A stretch of DNA of 64,000 nt from Euborellia annulipes (taxonomy: Eukaryota > Arthropoda > Insecta > Dermaptera > Anisolabididae), in NCBI GenBank assembly GCA_023213315.1, contig JAKCPI010015905.1:1-64000 (forward strand), read 5' to 3'. Below the pieces are notes generated by a model, which had not been told where the DNA came from, ran no database searches, and saw nothing but the letters and a program-made list of their open reading frames with translations. Within the stretch, counting starts at the first letter, position 1. The number at the start of each line of letters is the position of its first letter. The translations under genes were made by a program, and so were the position numbers. This document shows, piece after piece, positions 20,951-33,200 of the stretch.

Positions 20951-21218
20951 TTTTTTTTATTTTTTTTTTTTAATCACTCACACTTTTTTCACACATATAC
21001 ACACAGTCTTTTTGGCAACTTAGGCCAAATAAGACTTTATGATACTCGTATTTTATTAATTAATATATTAATATAGGCTGGGGGTCCTGGCATATTTATT
21101 TAAGCCATTTGGTATTCAAATGGCTTAAATAAAATCATCGGACTGCCTTTGGTCCGAACCCGCGACCCTTGGTATAGAAGGACAGCACGCTAGCAACTAC
21201 ACCAAGGCCCGAGGGCAT
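20951..21218 (-). mobile_element. SINE-1, full length
   Basis: Same orientation and structure as the copy at 20572. Probable TSD ATTTTGTAT / ATTTTGCAT (8/9) at its edges. The head reads TGGTGTAGTTGCTAGCGTGC on the minus strand. Confidence 0.88.
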
Positions 21219-22678
21219 TTTGCATGTTATATATTAATTAGCTCCCACAATAATTTCTAAAGAATAAACAATTGCTTGATACTCATTATATTAAAACAAA
21301 CATTTTATATCAAATTTGTACAAATTTTCAATTATTATTCAGTTTAGTAAACATCAAAGAACAAGCAGTCACACATTAAATACAATAATTTATACTAATT
21401 TTGGATAAAATCCATCAGACACATTATGATGCTGAATAAAGCTTAATATGTCGAAAAAATCTCTATTATTATCTTTTGACGCCAATGATTACTATCAGAA
21501 AAAGTTTTTTTTCTTAAATGACAAAGTAAATAGAAATGAAAAAAAAAATCTCCGGTTAGGCAACCATATTTCGCCAACTTTCACTCTGGCCTAGATCAGC
21601 TAACGGCCCCAGTCTATGAGGGCCTTGGGTCTCCGCCCCCGTCTTGGGCCCCACTGGACCGTGACAACAACACAGAGTAAAATAACAACACGAACAACAC
21701 CTCCACATGGCAGCTGCCAATGATTGATGGCCAAATGTTCCATTCTATACAATGCAAATAAAGAGAGTGAGAGTACCCGATTTTTTTTTTTTTTTATTTC
21801 GCTTCAATGCACCTGTGTTCCTTTCTATTTTTTTTTATAGAATAACTTGAAAGTTAAAAAGGAAATAATAAAATAATAAAACTTGATATAATTAATTTTT
21901 TTTTTTTTTCAAAATGAAGTAGATAATTATATTAGATAATTTTCATGGCTCAAATGAGAGTGAGTGTTTACTTATTTATTATCTTTCGTATAAAAAATAT
22001 TTTATATGAGTTTATTTGTACGTTTGTTTTATTAAGAATGAAAGTAGAATTAGCTTGAATTTCCATAGTGGAAGTTAATTACCCATGCCATTTTGGCATT
22101 GGTTCTTAACCCCTGCTGCACTGAACACTGGATCCCGCCCCATAAAGTGCTCCGTGAAATTATTATTAATTTCTTGATTGTTGATCAAAAATGGAATTAA
22201 TAAGATTTTTTAAAGATATTTAAAATTGTATGGCTTTAAAAATTTTGTTAATGTTTCAATTTTTTTTTTTTTTTCAAATTTTCTACAAGTCTATAAGTAT
22301 CGCAAAATACATTCCACCTATCTAGAGACAAGATTCGATTTCAGTCATAATTTTAACTTTATTAATTTCAAGATTTTAAAATTTTTTTTTCATATTTTCT
22401 TTAGATTATAATATCAATAATTGTTGAACATTTGTCAATATTTGTATAAACTTCTTATAGAGATTATTTGTATTTATTTACGCCTATTGGGTTCCGCCCC
22501 AAGAGTATACTTGGTACAAACAAAAATATTAAAACAATAATACCAATAACAAGATACAAAATCCCTATAAGAATATCAATTCTTATTAAGATTATGGGCA
22601 ATATGATGACTTTATGAATAAACATTTCATTTTAATAATGTATTTTGGAGTTTTTCTATATTAGCAACAAAATAAAAT
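21219..22678. other. No supported gene
   Basis: A GC-richer block (21560-21780) without recognised homology, and a LINE-3'-end-like scrap at 22475-22510 (TTTATTTACGCCTATTGGG). T homopolymers throughout. Confidence 0.45.
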
Positions 22679-22897
22679 GCCTACGGGCTTGGTCTTGTTG
22701 GTAGCGTACCTACCTTCTATACCGAACGTCGCGTGTTCGGACCCCAGGCAGTCCGATGATTTTATTTAAGCCATTTGGATACCAAATGGCCTAAAGAGAA
22801 ATGCCTGGACCCTAAGTTGCCGAAAAGACTGTGTGAATGTGTGTGGGAGTGTGAGTGTGAATGGGAAAAAAGTGTGATTGTTAAAAAAAAAAAAAAA
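22679..22897 (+). mobile_element. SINE-1 with internal deletion
   Basis: Head with GTTGGTAGCGTACC and GTGTTCGGACCCC, normal start of body, then a jump from ATGCCTGGACCC directly to TAAGTTGCCGAAAAGACTG, deleting the ~60-bp middle. Poly-A at 22882-22896. Confidence 0.88.
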
Positions 22898-25131
22898 CTA
22901 AATAGCCTAAAACAATAACAATGTGATTTATAAGCCTTTGAATAGAGGTAGCAACATATTTTAAAGAATAGGGTGCGCTTCCCCTCCTAAGCCGGAAAAA
23001 TTAAAATATATAGGCTACCAATTAATTTAAATCTTGAATATCAATATATCAATTAATTTATTTAAGTTGTATATTTCTAAAAACAACTTATTACTCTCCT
23101 GATAGATAGGCCACACAACTTGCCGCTTATAAGCAATCAATTTTTACTTTCTCTTACCCTATATATGAAATATATAGTGAGAAAGTATTCGATTTTTTCT
23201 TTTAAATTGTTCAAAATTTATTTATTTTTTTTAACCATCTCATCTAATTCAATTATAACTGCTTAATAGTAAAAAAGGGTATAATGAAATATAAGAAATT
23301 ACATTTTTTATTTTTTTTTTAAGTGATAAAATTTTGTGGAACAAATTGGATAACAAGCGTTTTATTTATTTCCTTATTGAAAAGTTTGTTTTTCTAGAGT
23401 TTTAAAATTTTTACAAAAGATCTTGAAAGGTTGACAGGGAGAGAAAATACCATTTCAAAATATAACTCTTTTTTTTTTTTTGTAAATCCAGAATACTAGG
23501 CCTACTAAGCTTATATAGACAAACACCTTTAAATTAATATAACTTGTTTTATTTTTCAATTTCTACATGATATCATCTTAATTTCGTTTTCATAATTAAT
23601 TCAAAGTTTTCTTCTTCTTCGTTGCTTTAAGATATTCAACTTATATGATTTTACTTGCACACCCACACCGGAAGTCCGCAATATTTATTTAGTCGAACCG
23701 GAAGTGCGTCAGACCTTATATGTTCACTCGCGTGCGGCACCTGAAAAAAGCCCTTCGGCCACTCTAGCTGGACGATGTTCACAAATTCTATTGTCTTGTA
23801 TATAAGTTTTACAAACAAAAATAACAGCATTTTGCTATAAAACAATACAAGGAAGAATTTGATATTCTTGAAAAAAAAAAAAAAACAATTTTCAATTTGT
23901 TTTTTATTACAAGAAAAACGTGCTTTATGACAGTCGTATTTACCATTTTAGTGAAATAAAAAAATAAATAATTAATAATTATTTCCCTAATAAAAAATAA
24001 ATTAAAAAAGTTTTGATTAATTTTGTGACACAAAAACCTATATTTTCCACCAATAAGGTCACCTGACTGTTTTTAAATTATAACCCTCTTTTAACTTTAC
24101 AAATTACAAATACTGTAAGCCTATTTATGAAAAATCGTTGACTTTCGGCGGGTATAGACCTCCAACAGCCTTCTTCCCCTGATCACCCATCGGGTTGAAC
24201 GCTTGCTTGTTGATAATGATCTTAAGGGCTGTTCTTTCTTCTTGCTATGGTATCATCATAAAAATGGTTTTAAAAAAACTTTGCAGAGGGGATCTGCAAC
24301 AATCACCACAATCGTGGTTTTCAAAGTTTATGGAGAACCTTCTAAAGATTCCACGGGGCCCAAGGGGCTCGAGGCCCCCACTGTTGAGGGAAGAGGAGTC
24401 TAGCCCCCCCCCCCCAGAAAAAAACGCTTCACTCTCGTTAAAAGGTCAAACAGGGTAAAATCTTAAAGCACATAATCCGTACTCCCTTCGTCAACCATAT
24501 TTAGGCCCCTCTAATAATTTTTAAAAGTCGGCGCCCATGGTGAAGTCACTATAGGGAAAAATGAAACAAAGAAGGTCCAGAAGGAAAAATCCCATCATAA
24601 TCGGACTACACGCTAGTAAATGTATATTTGATAATAAATAGGCTACTATGATTTGAGCCAATTATTTTAGGTATATTTCAGATCTTCTTTCATAAATCAG
24701 GAAATTATATTAATTATTTTTTAGTAAATGGTGAATTTTATCCCTTAACAAGCTGTTTATGGAAAAGAAACCTTTTTAACTACTGTAGAGCAAGACTGAT
24801 TCATGTTTCTCCAAGGATTATACTGGGTAAAGGCTGCATCTCTCCTGGACGAACCCGCGAATGAGGGTTCTGAGCAGAAACCCAGCAAATTTGAATTTCC
24901 TTGCGATATGAAGTCACCACAGGAACAAGAAAAAAGTAAAAGTGATTTGACTCAACATATTTATTTACGAAAACTACTGTAGTTAAATAGAAAAATTATT
25001 ATAAATAGATCGGACCAATTTTCTATCGTGAATGTAAATTTAACAGAATTTTCTTTTAAAAAATATTGAATAATATTTTTATTGTATCTGGTTTCTCGGT
25101 GGTACGAAACAGCGAGTTCCTGAGCTAAGGA
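22898..25131. other. No supported gene
   Basis: AT-rich. 23145-23185 is the terminal stem of the hairpin family (TTTTTACTTTCTCTTACC ... GAGAAAGTAT). 24120-24460 is a GC-richer patch with a C run at 24404-24416 reminiscent of the hAT MITEs but without a matched inverted end. Confidence 0.45.
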
Positions 25132-25296
25132 CATGGGCGTAACTAGAGAATTTGGCTGGGGGAGGGGCATGAGACCAGCAATCCTCCAGTGGGCCTGGAA
25201 AGCCCCATATTTTCTCAATTTTTCTTGGGGCAAGGAGCTTTCTGGGGGGGGGGGGGGGGGCAGGCCCTTCTCGGCACTCCCCTAGCTATGCCCATG
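25132..25296. mobile_element. hAT-type MITE, family CATGGGCGTAACTAG
   Basis: 165 bp, ends CATGGGCGTAACTAG / CTAGCTATGCCCATG, flanked by GCTAAGGA (25124-25131) and GCTAAAGA (25297-25304), a 7/8 TSD. An 18-nt G run at 25243-25260 and GGGGGAGGGG near the left end. Confidence 0.8.
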
Positions 25297-26589
25297 GCTA
25301 AAGATGACATTTCTTTAACTTAGAGGATATATAGAATAATTACTTTTGACTATTGAAATTGTATTGTTACTACAATAATTATTTTCTCCATGTGATTAAT
25401 TATCTTTGAATAACCTCAAGCGATTACAATGAAAAGAAAATGACAAAATGATTTATCTAAATATTATGCAAGTATTCTTACCGTATTTACTTTCGTCTTT
25501 CAAAGTGCATTCATAATAGAAAGAGCTTGGAGGTTGGAACTGACCTGGGAATGAGCCCAGGACTTCAAAATACAATACTTCCATCTCACTTGAATTGACA
25601 GGTGTCTAACTGTACTTCTAGAAATAAAATACTAGTATATGTGTTTATTATTATTTTTTATTTTTCAACTTAAACTTGTTCATGTAAATTTTTAACGAAA
25701 ACAATGCTTTCTGAATTAGGTTTTACTAGAAACAATTTATTTAATAAAAAATTTAAATTATTTAAAGATACAGTAATCTCTAAATAGGTTATGACATTGA
25801 TTCTTTCTTTTGTCCTTTATATTCTAGAAATAAAATAAATAAATAAATTTATAATGGCGAGAAACGTATCTTGCATGTCCTTTACCAAAGGACAGGTTTT
25901 TTTTTTTTTTGTATTTAAAATTTTTATATTTGCGACGTAAGTTACCCATTTTGTTTATACATCAAAATGGATTTTATTTTAATATTTATTTTATCAGTTA
26001 AAAGAAATATTTGTTTATCTTTGAAACCGAACAAGTCAATTTAACTTTAAGAGCGAATGGTACCACCCAAGTAAAAAAGCAATTGCTACTTTCCCACGGT
26101 CTGATTTTGCCTAAACAGCCGCACCCCTTCCTCAAGAATCTCGAGTTCGAGTCCCGCTAAAGGCCAACCCGACCAATCAAATAACTACCCTACATTCTAT
26201 CTTGTCAAGGTAAACAATACACAGCTTACCACCTGAACAAATACAATTCCTCTTTCTTATTAGATTATATAAAGTCATCAAAATAAATAATTTCCTTTGT
26301 GCTCTTTTTTAATGATGATGAGATTAATTTATCATTCTGCATCTTTGTTTGAACATAAAATGATTTAGCTCACTTTGAAAAGGTAAAATATATCATCAGT
26401 GAGTCTCTTAGTAGGAACTCCTTTTATTTTTAAGAATATACTCTAATTATTCTCTTCAATTTAGATAAGCTAACTATCACTGAGATTAGAAATTAGAGCT
26501 TCATTTTATTTCTTGAAAAAATAACCACTTCTTGTTTGTTATAAAATATTAGTGAATATGTAGCAAAAAGAAGAAGCCACAAAAAATAA
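25297..26589. other. No supported gene
   Basis: AT-rich. A B-box-like GAGTTCGAGTCCCGC at 26145-26159 suggests a decayed tRNA-derived head, but no A box or 3' tail was found. Confidence 0.45.
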
Positions 26590-26885
26590 ATAAAAAGCAA
26601 ACGTGTGGGATCGTAGGACCCCCGGCAGGAACGAAGTTCCTCACGCCTTTTCTTCTACACAGAATATAATTTAATATGAATATTATTTAAATAGACGGAA
26701 AGCCGGCCTTCGTCTAGCCAGGGAGCTGCGCCCGCTGGAACCCCATGCTCGCCTTCGGCGAGCAATTTCCCGCCTACGGTAGATAGAAGGAATTGAAGAG
26801 AAGGAGAAAGTGGGCGTGGCCTCGCCAATACTTCGGCTAATCTCGCCTTCCTCCGACGTCGCTCGGGCGCTGGGAAATCATTTTT
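26590..26885. repeat. GC-rich island of unknown origin
   Basis: An abrupt GC-rich stretch inside AT-rich DNA, with CCGGCCTTCGTCTAGCC, GCTCGCCTTCGGCGAGC (a perfect small stem) and GCCTCGCCAATACTTCGGC. No open frame, no tRNA or rRNA match that I can recognise. It could be an unrecognised SINE or MITE, or foreign DNA. Confidence 0.4.
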
Positions 26886-26944
26886 GTTACGTTACATTTC
26901 CTCCCAATTATCCTGCGTATGCCGCATTAAAGAACTTCGTTTTA

Positions 26945-27340
26945 AATATAACATTTCAACCTCCTAGCTCTTTTCATTATTGAGATGTTTTGTTCACAGA
27001 TAGACCATGTCGCGAAAACCACTTTTTTTGATTCAGGAGACCTCAAAACGTGTATATCCATCTCAGGGCCGGAACTAAGAGATTTTTTAGGGGGGGGGGG
27101 GGCAAAATCTAATTTGCCGCCCCCTCAAAATTTTTTATACAAAATTCATATCATTTTACCTTTTTTTTTTTAGTAAATCTTTCTTTAATTGCCGCCCCCT
27201 GATATCTGCCGCCCGGGAGAAATGCCCCCAATGCCCCCCCTTCCTAGATCCGGCCCTGATCAAAACCTCTGCATCGGATTTTTGACATGAAACCAATACT
27301 TTGTCTCTATATATTAACATATATAGATAAGAGAAAGTAA
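26945..27340 (+). mobile_element. Hairpin repeat family, 3' half, split by a hAT MITE
   Basis: TTCAACCTCCTAGCTC, ACCATGTCGCGAAAACCAC and the terminal AT-rich stem (AAGAGAAAGTAAAAA near 27329-27343) identify the family. The MITE at 27064-27258 interrupts the CCATCAAAATCTCG segment. Confidence 0.8.
27064..27258. mobile_element. hAT-type MITE, family CAGGGCCGGA
   Basis: 195 bp, ends CAGGGCCGGAACTAAGAG / CTAGATCCGGCCCTG. A 13-nt G run near the left end and C runs on the right. The expected 8-bp TSD is degraded on the left (host-repeat bases are missing there). The sister copy 35347-35535 has a perfect TSD. Confidence 0.82.
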
Positions 27341-28049
27341 AAATTGAGAAAATCAATTTCCCACAGCTCTAATCTTTCTAATTTTAAATTCAAAGCCTCT
27401 AATTTAGATTCATCTGATTTTAACTCATAGGTAAGAAAACAAAAACTCATTCAAGTTTAAAAAGAACTCACAACATAAAGGCCCAAGGGCTAGGCTCTTA
27501 AGAGCTCGTCTACTCTTAAAAAATTTATAAGACCTCGCGTGATGGATAGACTTCACATGAAGAATATAAATAAAATTTTTGGTGTTAAATTGGGCGTTAA
27601 AGGTTAATTTTCTAAATAGATTCAAAAAAATCAAGTTTTTTTTACTCATTTTAAAAATCGATCATTTATATCGGAGCTGGAGTCATTTCCTGCCAAGACT
27701 CATCACGTTTACAAATGATAGGAACGAGTCACGATTCCAATCCATCTTCCTTCTTAAGCAAGCATACATTCTATTTATTAATCAATTCAGAGTAGAATTT
27801 TACTACTCAGGAAGCAGCCAAACAAGTGACAGAGGAAGTTATATTATGTAAAATCATAAAAATTTCTCTAAGGATTTTAATTAGATCACTTCGTAATTAA
27901 AAAAAGTTTGCTTTTAGTTGGTTCACACATTTTAATTTTTTTAATTTTATTACTCACGAAAAAAATTAGTGGTTTCATAAAAAGTGCCAGTCAAGCTTTA
28001 ATTATCCAAATTCCTTCCTTCCATATTGATTGTTAATATAATTTAGAGA
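27341..28049. other. No supported gene
   Basis: Two 74-90-codon frames on opposite strands overlap in this stretch. Neither shows a domain. Confidence 0.45.
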
Positions 28050-28779
28050 CCCAAATTTTGTTGATATAAATGTTAATAGGATATGGGAGTTAGCAAGAGA
28101 TAATCAATATCCAAATTACATTATCAAGAGGGTTAATAATGAAAATAAACAAAAATATAATATAGATAATAATACAACCATCACCTCACTTCCACTTGAA
28201 GTATCTGATTAAAATGATGAAGGGAAAAGTCAGTCTCAATATTTTTCATCTGCATTCCCACCAGACGCTTCAGATAAGATCAGAAAAATATTATAATAAT
28301 AACCTTATAATGTTAAATTAGCAATGAAACCTCTTAATAACCTTAACTATCTGTACAATAATAAATGTAAAACACCTATCAAGGAAAATGAAATATACAG
28401 AGTACAATGCAAAACATGTAGGGATTTGAATAGAGAGAGATATTATATTAGGCAAACTAAAAGACCTTTAGCTATAAGACTGGCTGAACACAACCTGAGT
28501 GTTAGGCAAAATAAACAGGACCCCGCCCTTGCACAGCATGCCAGTGAGAATTCACAAAAAATAGACTTTGAGGATGTCAAGGTACTGGCTGTAGAAAAGA
28601 ATCGAACAAAAAGAGAATTCATGGAAATGTGCTACATAAGAATAGGTCTACATGCCAGAAAAGCAGTCAACAACCAACAAGATTGTCTAGGGCTTCGTAG
28701 AGCCTATGGTATATTGTGCCAATGTAATGACATGAATTGTCAATCTCATATGTTATATTTTGGCATCTCAATTGTCTAA
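28050..28779 (+). mobile_element. Penelope-like retroelement, 3' coding fragment
   Basis: Codes for the end of a Penelope-type protein: linker with SDKIRKIL and PYNVKLAMKPLNNL, then a GIY-YIG endonuclease. In-frame stops occur in the linker before 28324. The upstream reverse transcriptase is absent. Presence of this element explains the Penelope-type ends and hammerhead motifs elsewhere in the window. Confidence 0.82.
28324..28779 (+). pseudogene. GIY-YIG endonuclease domain of a Penelope-like element
   Basis: An open stretch of 151 codons. Conserved features of the Penelope endonuclease: IYRVQCKTC (the zinc-finger-like CxxC), YYIRQTKRPLAIRLAEH (the YIG...R...EH block, here YIR, so the canonical glycine is lost), LAQHASEN, and KREFMEMCYIRI, the catalytic Glu region, ending NNQQDCLGLRR. 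In Penelope proteins this domain nicks the target for priming. Upstream in-frame stops and the altered YIG make activity unlikely. The start is arbitrary because the true protein began upstream. Confidence 0.85.
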
Positions 28780-28879
28780 ATTATATATTATAATGGTCCT
28801 TCTAAAAAATGTGTGAATGAATTGAGTGGCAAAGTGAGCTCATAGATGTCATATGAGTGAAATGAAGACATACATTTAA

Positions 28880-29527
28880 AAATCTGGTGTGACTGGCGCA
28901 CAGCACACAACTTTAGATTACCATCGGCAATCTAAAGTTGTGTTCTGTACTTGTCACATCAGATTTTTCGTGTCGACATATATTTAGTTTCCGACAGTAC
29001 AGTACATTCGAATTTCAAGATGTAAAATTAATAAGTATGGGAAAATATTTATATTTTGTTACCACGGCAACCATTTCTCCTATCTTTTCTATGGAGTACA
29101 AGAGTAAAGTGATCTTCAGAAGATTTCACTGTCAAAATGAGAATATACATTTTATTGAGAATCTTAAAAATAATGGATTTTTGAATTAAAAAAAAATTGG
29201 AGCGAATTTAGAGAAAATCGAAAAAAACTGAAAAAGTGCATCAGTAAAGTACTAGTACTCTTTGGTCGATTTTGTTCAAAAGCTTCGTGTCACGTCCCAT
29301 GGGGGTGCCTAACTTAAATATAAAATTTCAATCTCCTAGCTCTTTTCGTTGTTGAGATATTTTGTTCACAGACACACAGACAGACCATGTCGCGAAAACC
29401 ACTTTTTTGAACTCAGTGGACCTCAAAACGTGAAGATCCATCAAAATCTCGACATCGAATTTTTGAAATGAATCCAACTTTCTCTCTATATATCCAACAT
29501 ATATATAGAGTTAAGAGAAAGTAAAAA
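28880..29527 (+). mobile_element. Hairpin repeat family, near-complete copy
   Basis: Begins with hairpin 28880-28968 (arms around ACCATCGG, with AACTTTAGATTACC paired to GGCAATCTAAAGTT, a compensated change relative to the AACTTTCTCTTACC arm elsewhere) and ends with the ACTTTCTCTCTATATAT ... AGAGAAAGTAAAA stem. Confidence 0.85.
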
Positions 29528-29725
29528 TGACATCCAGTGGAAAAAAATTGTACAATTTTAATTTTCCCCAGTGATTCATATTATATAAATAAAATTAGAG
29601 TTCATTATAAAAATTGCATTCATGCTATTTTGTCATATTTGATGGGAGAAAGTAACGATTTGCAAAACATCTCGTAAGAAAAAATCTGTAAAAAATTAGC
29701 TTATTGTTTAATAACTAATAAATGA

Positions 29726-29771
29726 TTGTACTGAGGATGATTCCATATCACTGGGATCGAAATATTTACAA
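29726..29771 (+). ncRNA. Hammerhead-ribozyme-like motif
   Basis: Seen: TTGTA, core CTGAGGA (29731-29737), stem II GATTCC/GGGATC (six pairs, one G-T) with an 8-nt loop, GAAA (29759-29762), TATT, then TACAA pairing with TTGTA as stem I. This is the order of a type-I hammerhead with a minimal stem III. Penelope-like elements are known to carry such motifs. An extra T between core and stem II also occurs in the motifs at 35.27 and 45.72 kb. Self-cleavage is inference. Confidence 0.6.
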
Positions 29772-30121
29772 ATAAATTGATAACACGCAAAAGTATTTAT
29801 TTTTTTGGCCGACGGTCCTTATAATTATATTAATATAATTTAGTCGCTCAAGTCGGGAACCGGATCACTGACCCAAGAACAAGAAGCGAAATTTCTACCC
29901 TAAAGTGTCGAAAATTATCAAATTTATGCCAGGAGTATTAAGCCTTTACATAATTTTTTCACCTATAAAAAAAGACATTGGATTTGTTTTGATTTCGCGC
30001 TCCAATTCTTTTTAATTGCTTATTCTAGTTCTAGATTACATTTCATCTCATCTTTACTTTATCATAATCGGAAACATTTTCTTTTTTTCTAATATTTGTG
30101 GTCTGATTCTTTTTTTTTCAG

Positions 30122-30223
30122 TTCAATCCAAAGTTCGATGTTTGGAGGACACCATGATTATCGAATTGCTCAAACCAGACAACATCATAGACCTCTATCT
30201 AGAACAGCTCAAATATTACCCAG
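30122..30223 (+). CDS. ZP gene exon a (first in window)
   Basis: Acceptor TTTTTTTTCAG, donor CAG|GTAAGA. Begins with the last two bases of a split codon, so a coding exon precedes it. Encodes the start of ZP-N with the first cysteine (KVRCLEDTMIIELLKPDN) and ends in phase 1. Confidence 0.88.
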
Positions 30224-33200
30224 GTAAGAATAAGAACATTTGACTTTAATAGACTAGAAACATATAATTAACATGAAACGGATAGTTGGTTTAGCATAAA
30301 AGACGACGATGAGGAGATGAGTACGGCACTAGATCATAATCAATGACTGCTAGAGACAAAAAAAAACCACCTGACTGAAACCAAGTCATAAACGAGATGA
30401 ATTCATACTTTTTGCTCGTTAAAATAACAATAAATCTGTTAGGAACGAATTGATATTGGAAATAGTAAGAACGCGCGTATCTCTTTCAATTTCACAAATA
30501 ATTTTTCTTTTTTTTTTTCGAAATATTAGAAAGTGATTTCACTTAGAATGAGTTAATAAAGAAATAAAATTGAATAGGATTGAAAAAAATTGTGTTATGT
30601 TGCTAGGATTACATTAGTGATTAAATAATAGAAAATAAATGTAATTGAATTATATGAATATTATTAAGAAATTTTTCTAAAATTTAATACTAATTTTACG
30701 TCTTCATTATTTTTTATTTGGAGGACTTGGTTCGTCTCCAGGGGGCGCAATTTTTGCTCAATCAAATTTGCTATCTTAAACGATATATTCACTGGCTTAT
30801 ATACAGTCTATTTGAGCGTTGATTGAAAAAAAAAATTCCATCTTTTTTCAAACAAAGCTCTGCCTAATTAATATTTATAACATTTTATATTAATGTAAGA
30901 TAAGATTAAATAAAATTTAATTAAATTTCTTTTTGCTCTAGATGTGGCCTGTAAACCCAAGATGGAGGGCAACAAGGCGACCTTCACTCTCTCTCTTGTT
31001 GATATCTACAAATGTGGAGTTACTCGGATATCTAATCAAGTCACGGTAAAATAAAATATTTTTTCTTAATGAAATTTCTAATTCTTTGAAATAATTTTAT
31101 CAAAATTTCTTTATAGAAAAAAAAAACTCTTGAAATAAGCTAAACTATATGCAAAGTTATGTTATATATTCATTTAAAGCTTAAGATAAGCAACACAAAT
31201 TATCGTGAAAAATTGTTAATCCATATTAAGCTTCCATGGACCGCATTTAATGAATGAGTAGTTGGCGCCAAACACATGGTCTACAAAATAAGAATTTACA
31301 TTTTAACGAGCATCTAAAATGTAATTGATTTTTAAACAAAAACGTTAAAGCCAATTGTGAGAAAAATAAAAAAAAAAAATACATCGAGTACAATTTGGTC
31401 GAAAATGAAAATGAAATTCCTGCCATGCTTGGGATATGAATCCTTAGCTAAAGTATAAAATTTGTGTATCGAGAGTTCTTTCCTTATTGAGTTATTTAAT
31501 TTAATCCATATTTTTTGATACTTCAGTTGAAATTCATTCAAATGATTGTGAAAATGACGTAAAATTCAAGCTAAAAGGAATCGCCTCCTTTTAATGGCAA
31601 TTTCAAGAAAGAATAAAACAGGCATTTAAAAGCAATAAAATCTCTTTCAGAGAAATTAACCTAAACATTATGTTTTGATATTTTAACTGGAATCGATCTT
31701 CTTGAAATTTAAGATTTTTTCACAATAAATTAAATTAATTTCAAGTGAAATATCAAAAAATGTGGGTTAATGGGAATTACTCAAAAACGAAAAAACTCTT
31801 GATACTCAAATTTTATACTAAAGCCAAGTACCTAAGTCGCAAGTATTTCCAGAAATTTCAATCACATCAGCCAAAGGCTACTAGTACTTTACAAAGAAAT
31901 TTTTTCAGTTTTTTTCGATTTCTCAAAATTCGCTTAACGATTTTGATTAAAATTCAAAATTCAAAAATCAATTATTTTTTAGATACTCTTTAAAAAGTAT
32001 TTCAGTAAAACTTTACGTGAAAATAGTTTAAGTACATTTTATGCTGCGATTCAACCCAGGAGGGCGGGGGGGGAGGGGGTTGATCCTTCAGGAAGTCCTG
32101 GCGATCATTACTCTGAGTAAAGGGGCATATATCGCACTGATCTTCCGGTGTACGCTTTGATCGACATTAGGCGCCTAAGATGACGAAAAGACTTAAAAAA
32201 AGAAAAGAAAAAATACTCATACTTAAAAAAATACTCGATACTTACTGGTATCGATACTTTTCTTCCGATACTCTACTGGTATCGATACGATACCAAGTAC
32301 AAGTATCGATACTTTATTTTCGATACCACATCTCTACAGCTCATAGAATAGCTTTCAAGTTTGTATTAATATGTATATAAGTTCAACATAGAGAGGAATT
32401 TCAATATAAAAAAAATTAGGTGTTGGCTGTGTCTTCTACACAGCCGGTGGCTTTTTAACGTGACAACGTCTTTTGCTTGACTTCAAAAAAAATTTATTTT
32501 TCTCTTACCTATATTGAAATATAAAGAGAGAAAGTATTGTTTTTTTTTTTTTACTAGTAGTTTGTTTTCATAAATAAACATGTTCAAACATTTTATGACA
32601 ATATATGACAGGTGTGGCTTTTTTTTATCCATTAAGGGCGACATATGCTTAAAAAATGAGGTTTTTCGAGAAAAAAACTAATTTTGGAGTTAATTACTCA
32701 GGATTTTTTTATTTATTCTATTAGAGGTTTTCTCTCTGCACCAAATGACATCTCATTTAGTCTGATCTGATTGGCCGTTCGGAATCTACAGGGGATTAAA
32801 ATTTCGAAAAACGAAATCCCGCCGAGTGCTCTCATGCGGTAAAATGACGTCATATCAAAAAAATGAAAAAAATTACCTCTGGGCATTGGACCACTCTTTC
32901 TAAAACTATATTTAGATTTAATGTAGCTTTTACGGTCAAGTAGCTAGGCTTTACATAAATAGGGCTATTTTTCGATATTTTTTTGCCTAAAAAATGAGGT
33001 TTTTCGAGAAAAAACTAATTTTGGAGTTAATTACTCGGGATTTTTTTATTTATTCTATTAGAGGTTTTCTTTCTGCACCAAATGACATCCCATTTAGTCT
33101 GATCTGATTAGCCGTTCGGAATCTACAGGGGATTAAAATTTCGAAAAACGAAATCCCGCCGAGTGCTCTCATGCGGTAAAATGACGTCATATCAAAAAAA

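Noticed and set aside
24195..24458. Overlapping 66- and 87-codon frames
   Set aside because: GC-rich non-coding patch; overlapping frames with no recognisable domain.
28938..29189. Similar 60-83-aa peptides (SMGKYLYFVT...KSKVVFRRF) from several places (6331-6525 -, 14119-14307 +, 28938-29189 +)
   Set aside because: All are translations of the same hairpin-repeat body; similarity reflects shared DNA. No start context, differing N-termini and frames broken in other copies. A dN/dS test across genomic copies would be needed to revive it.
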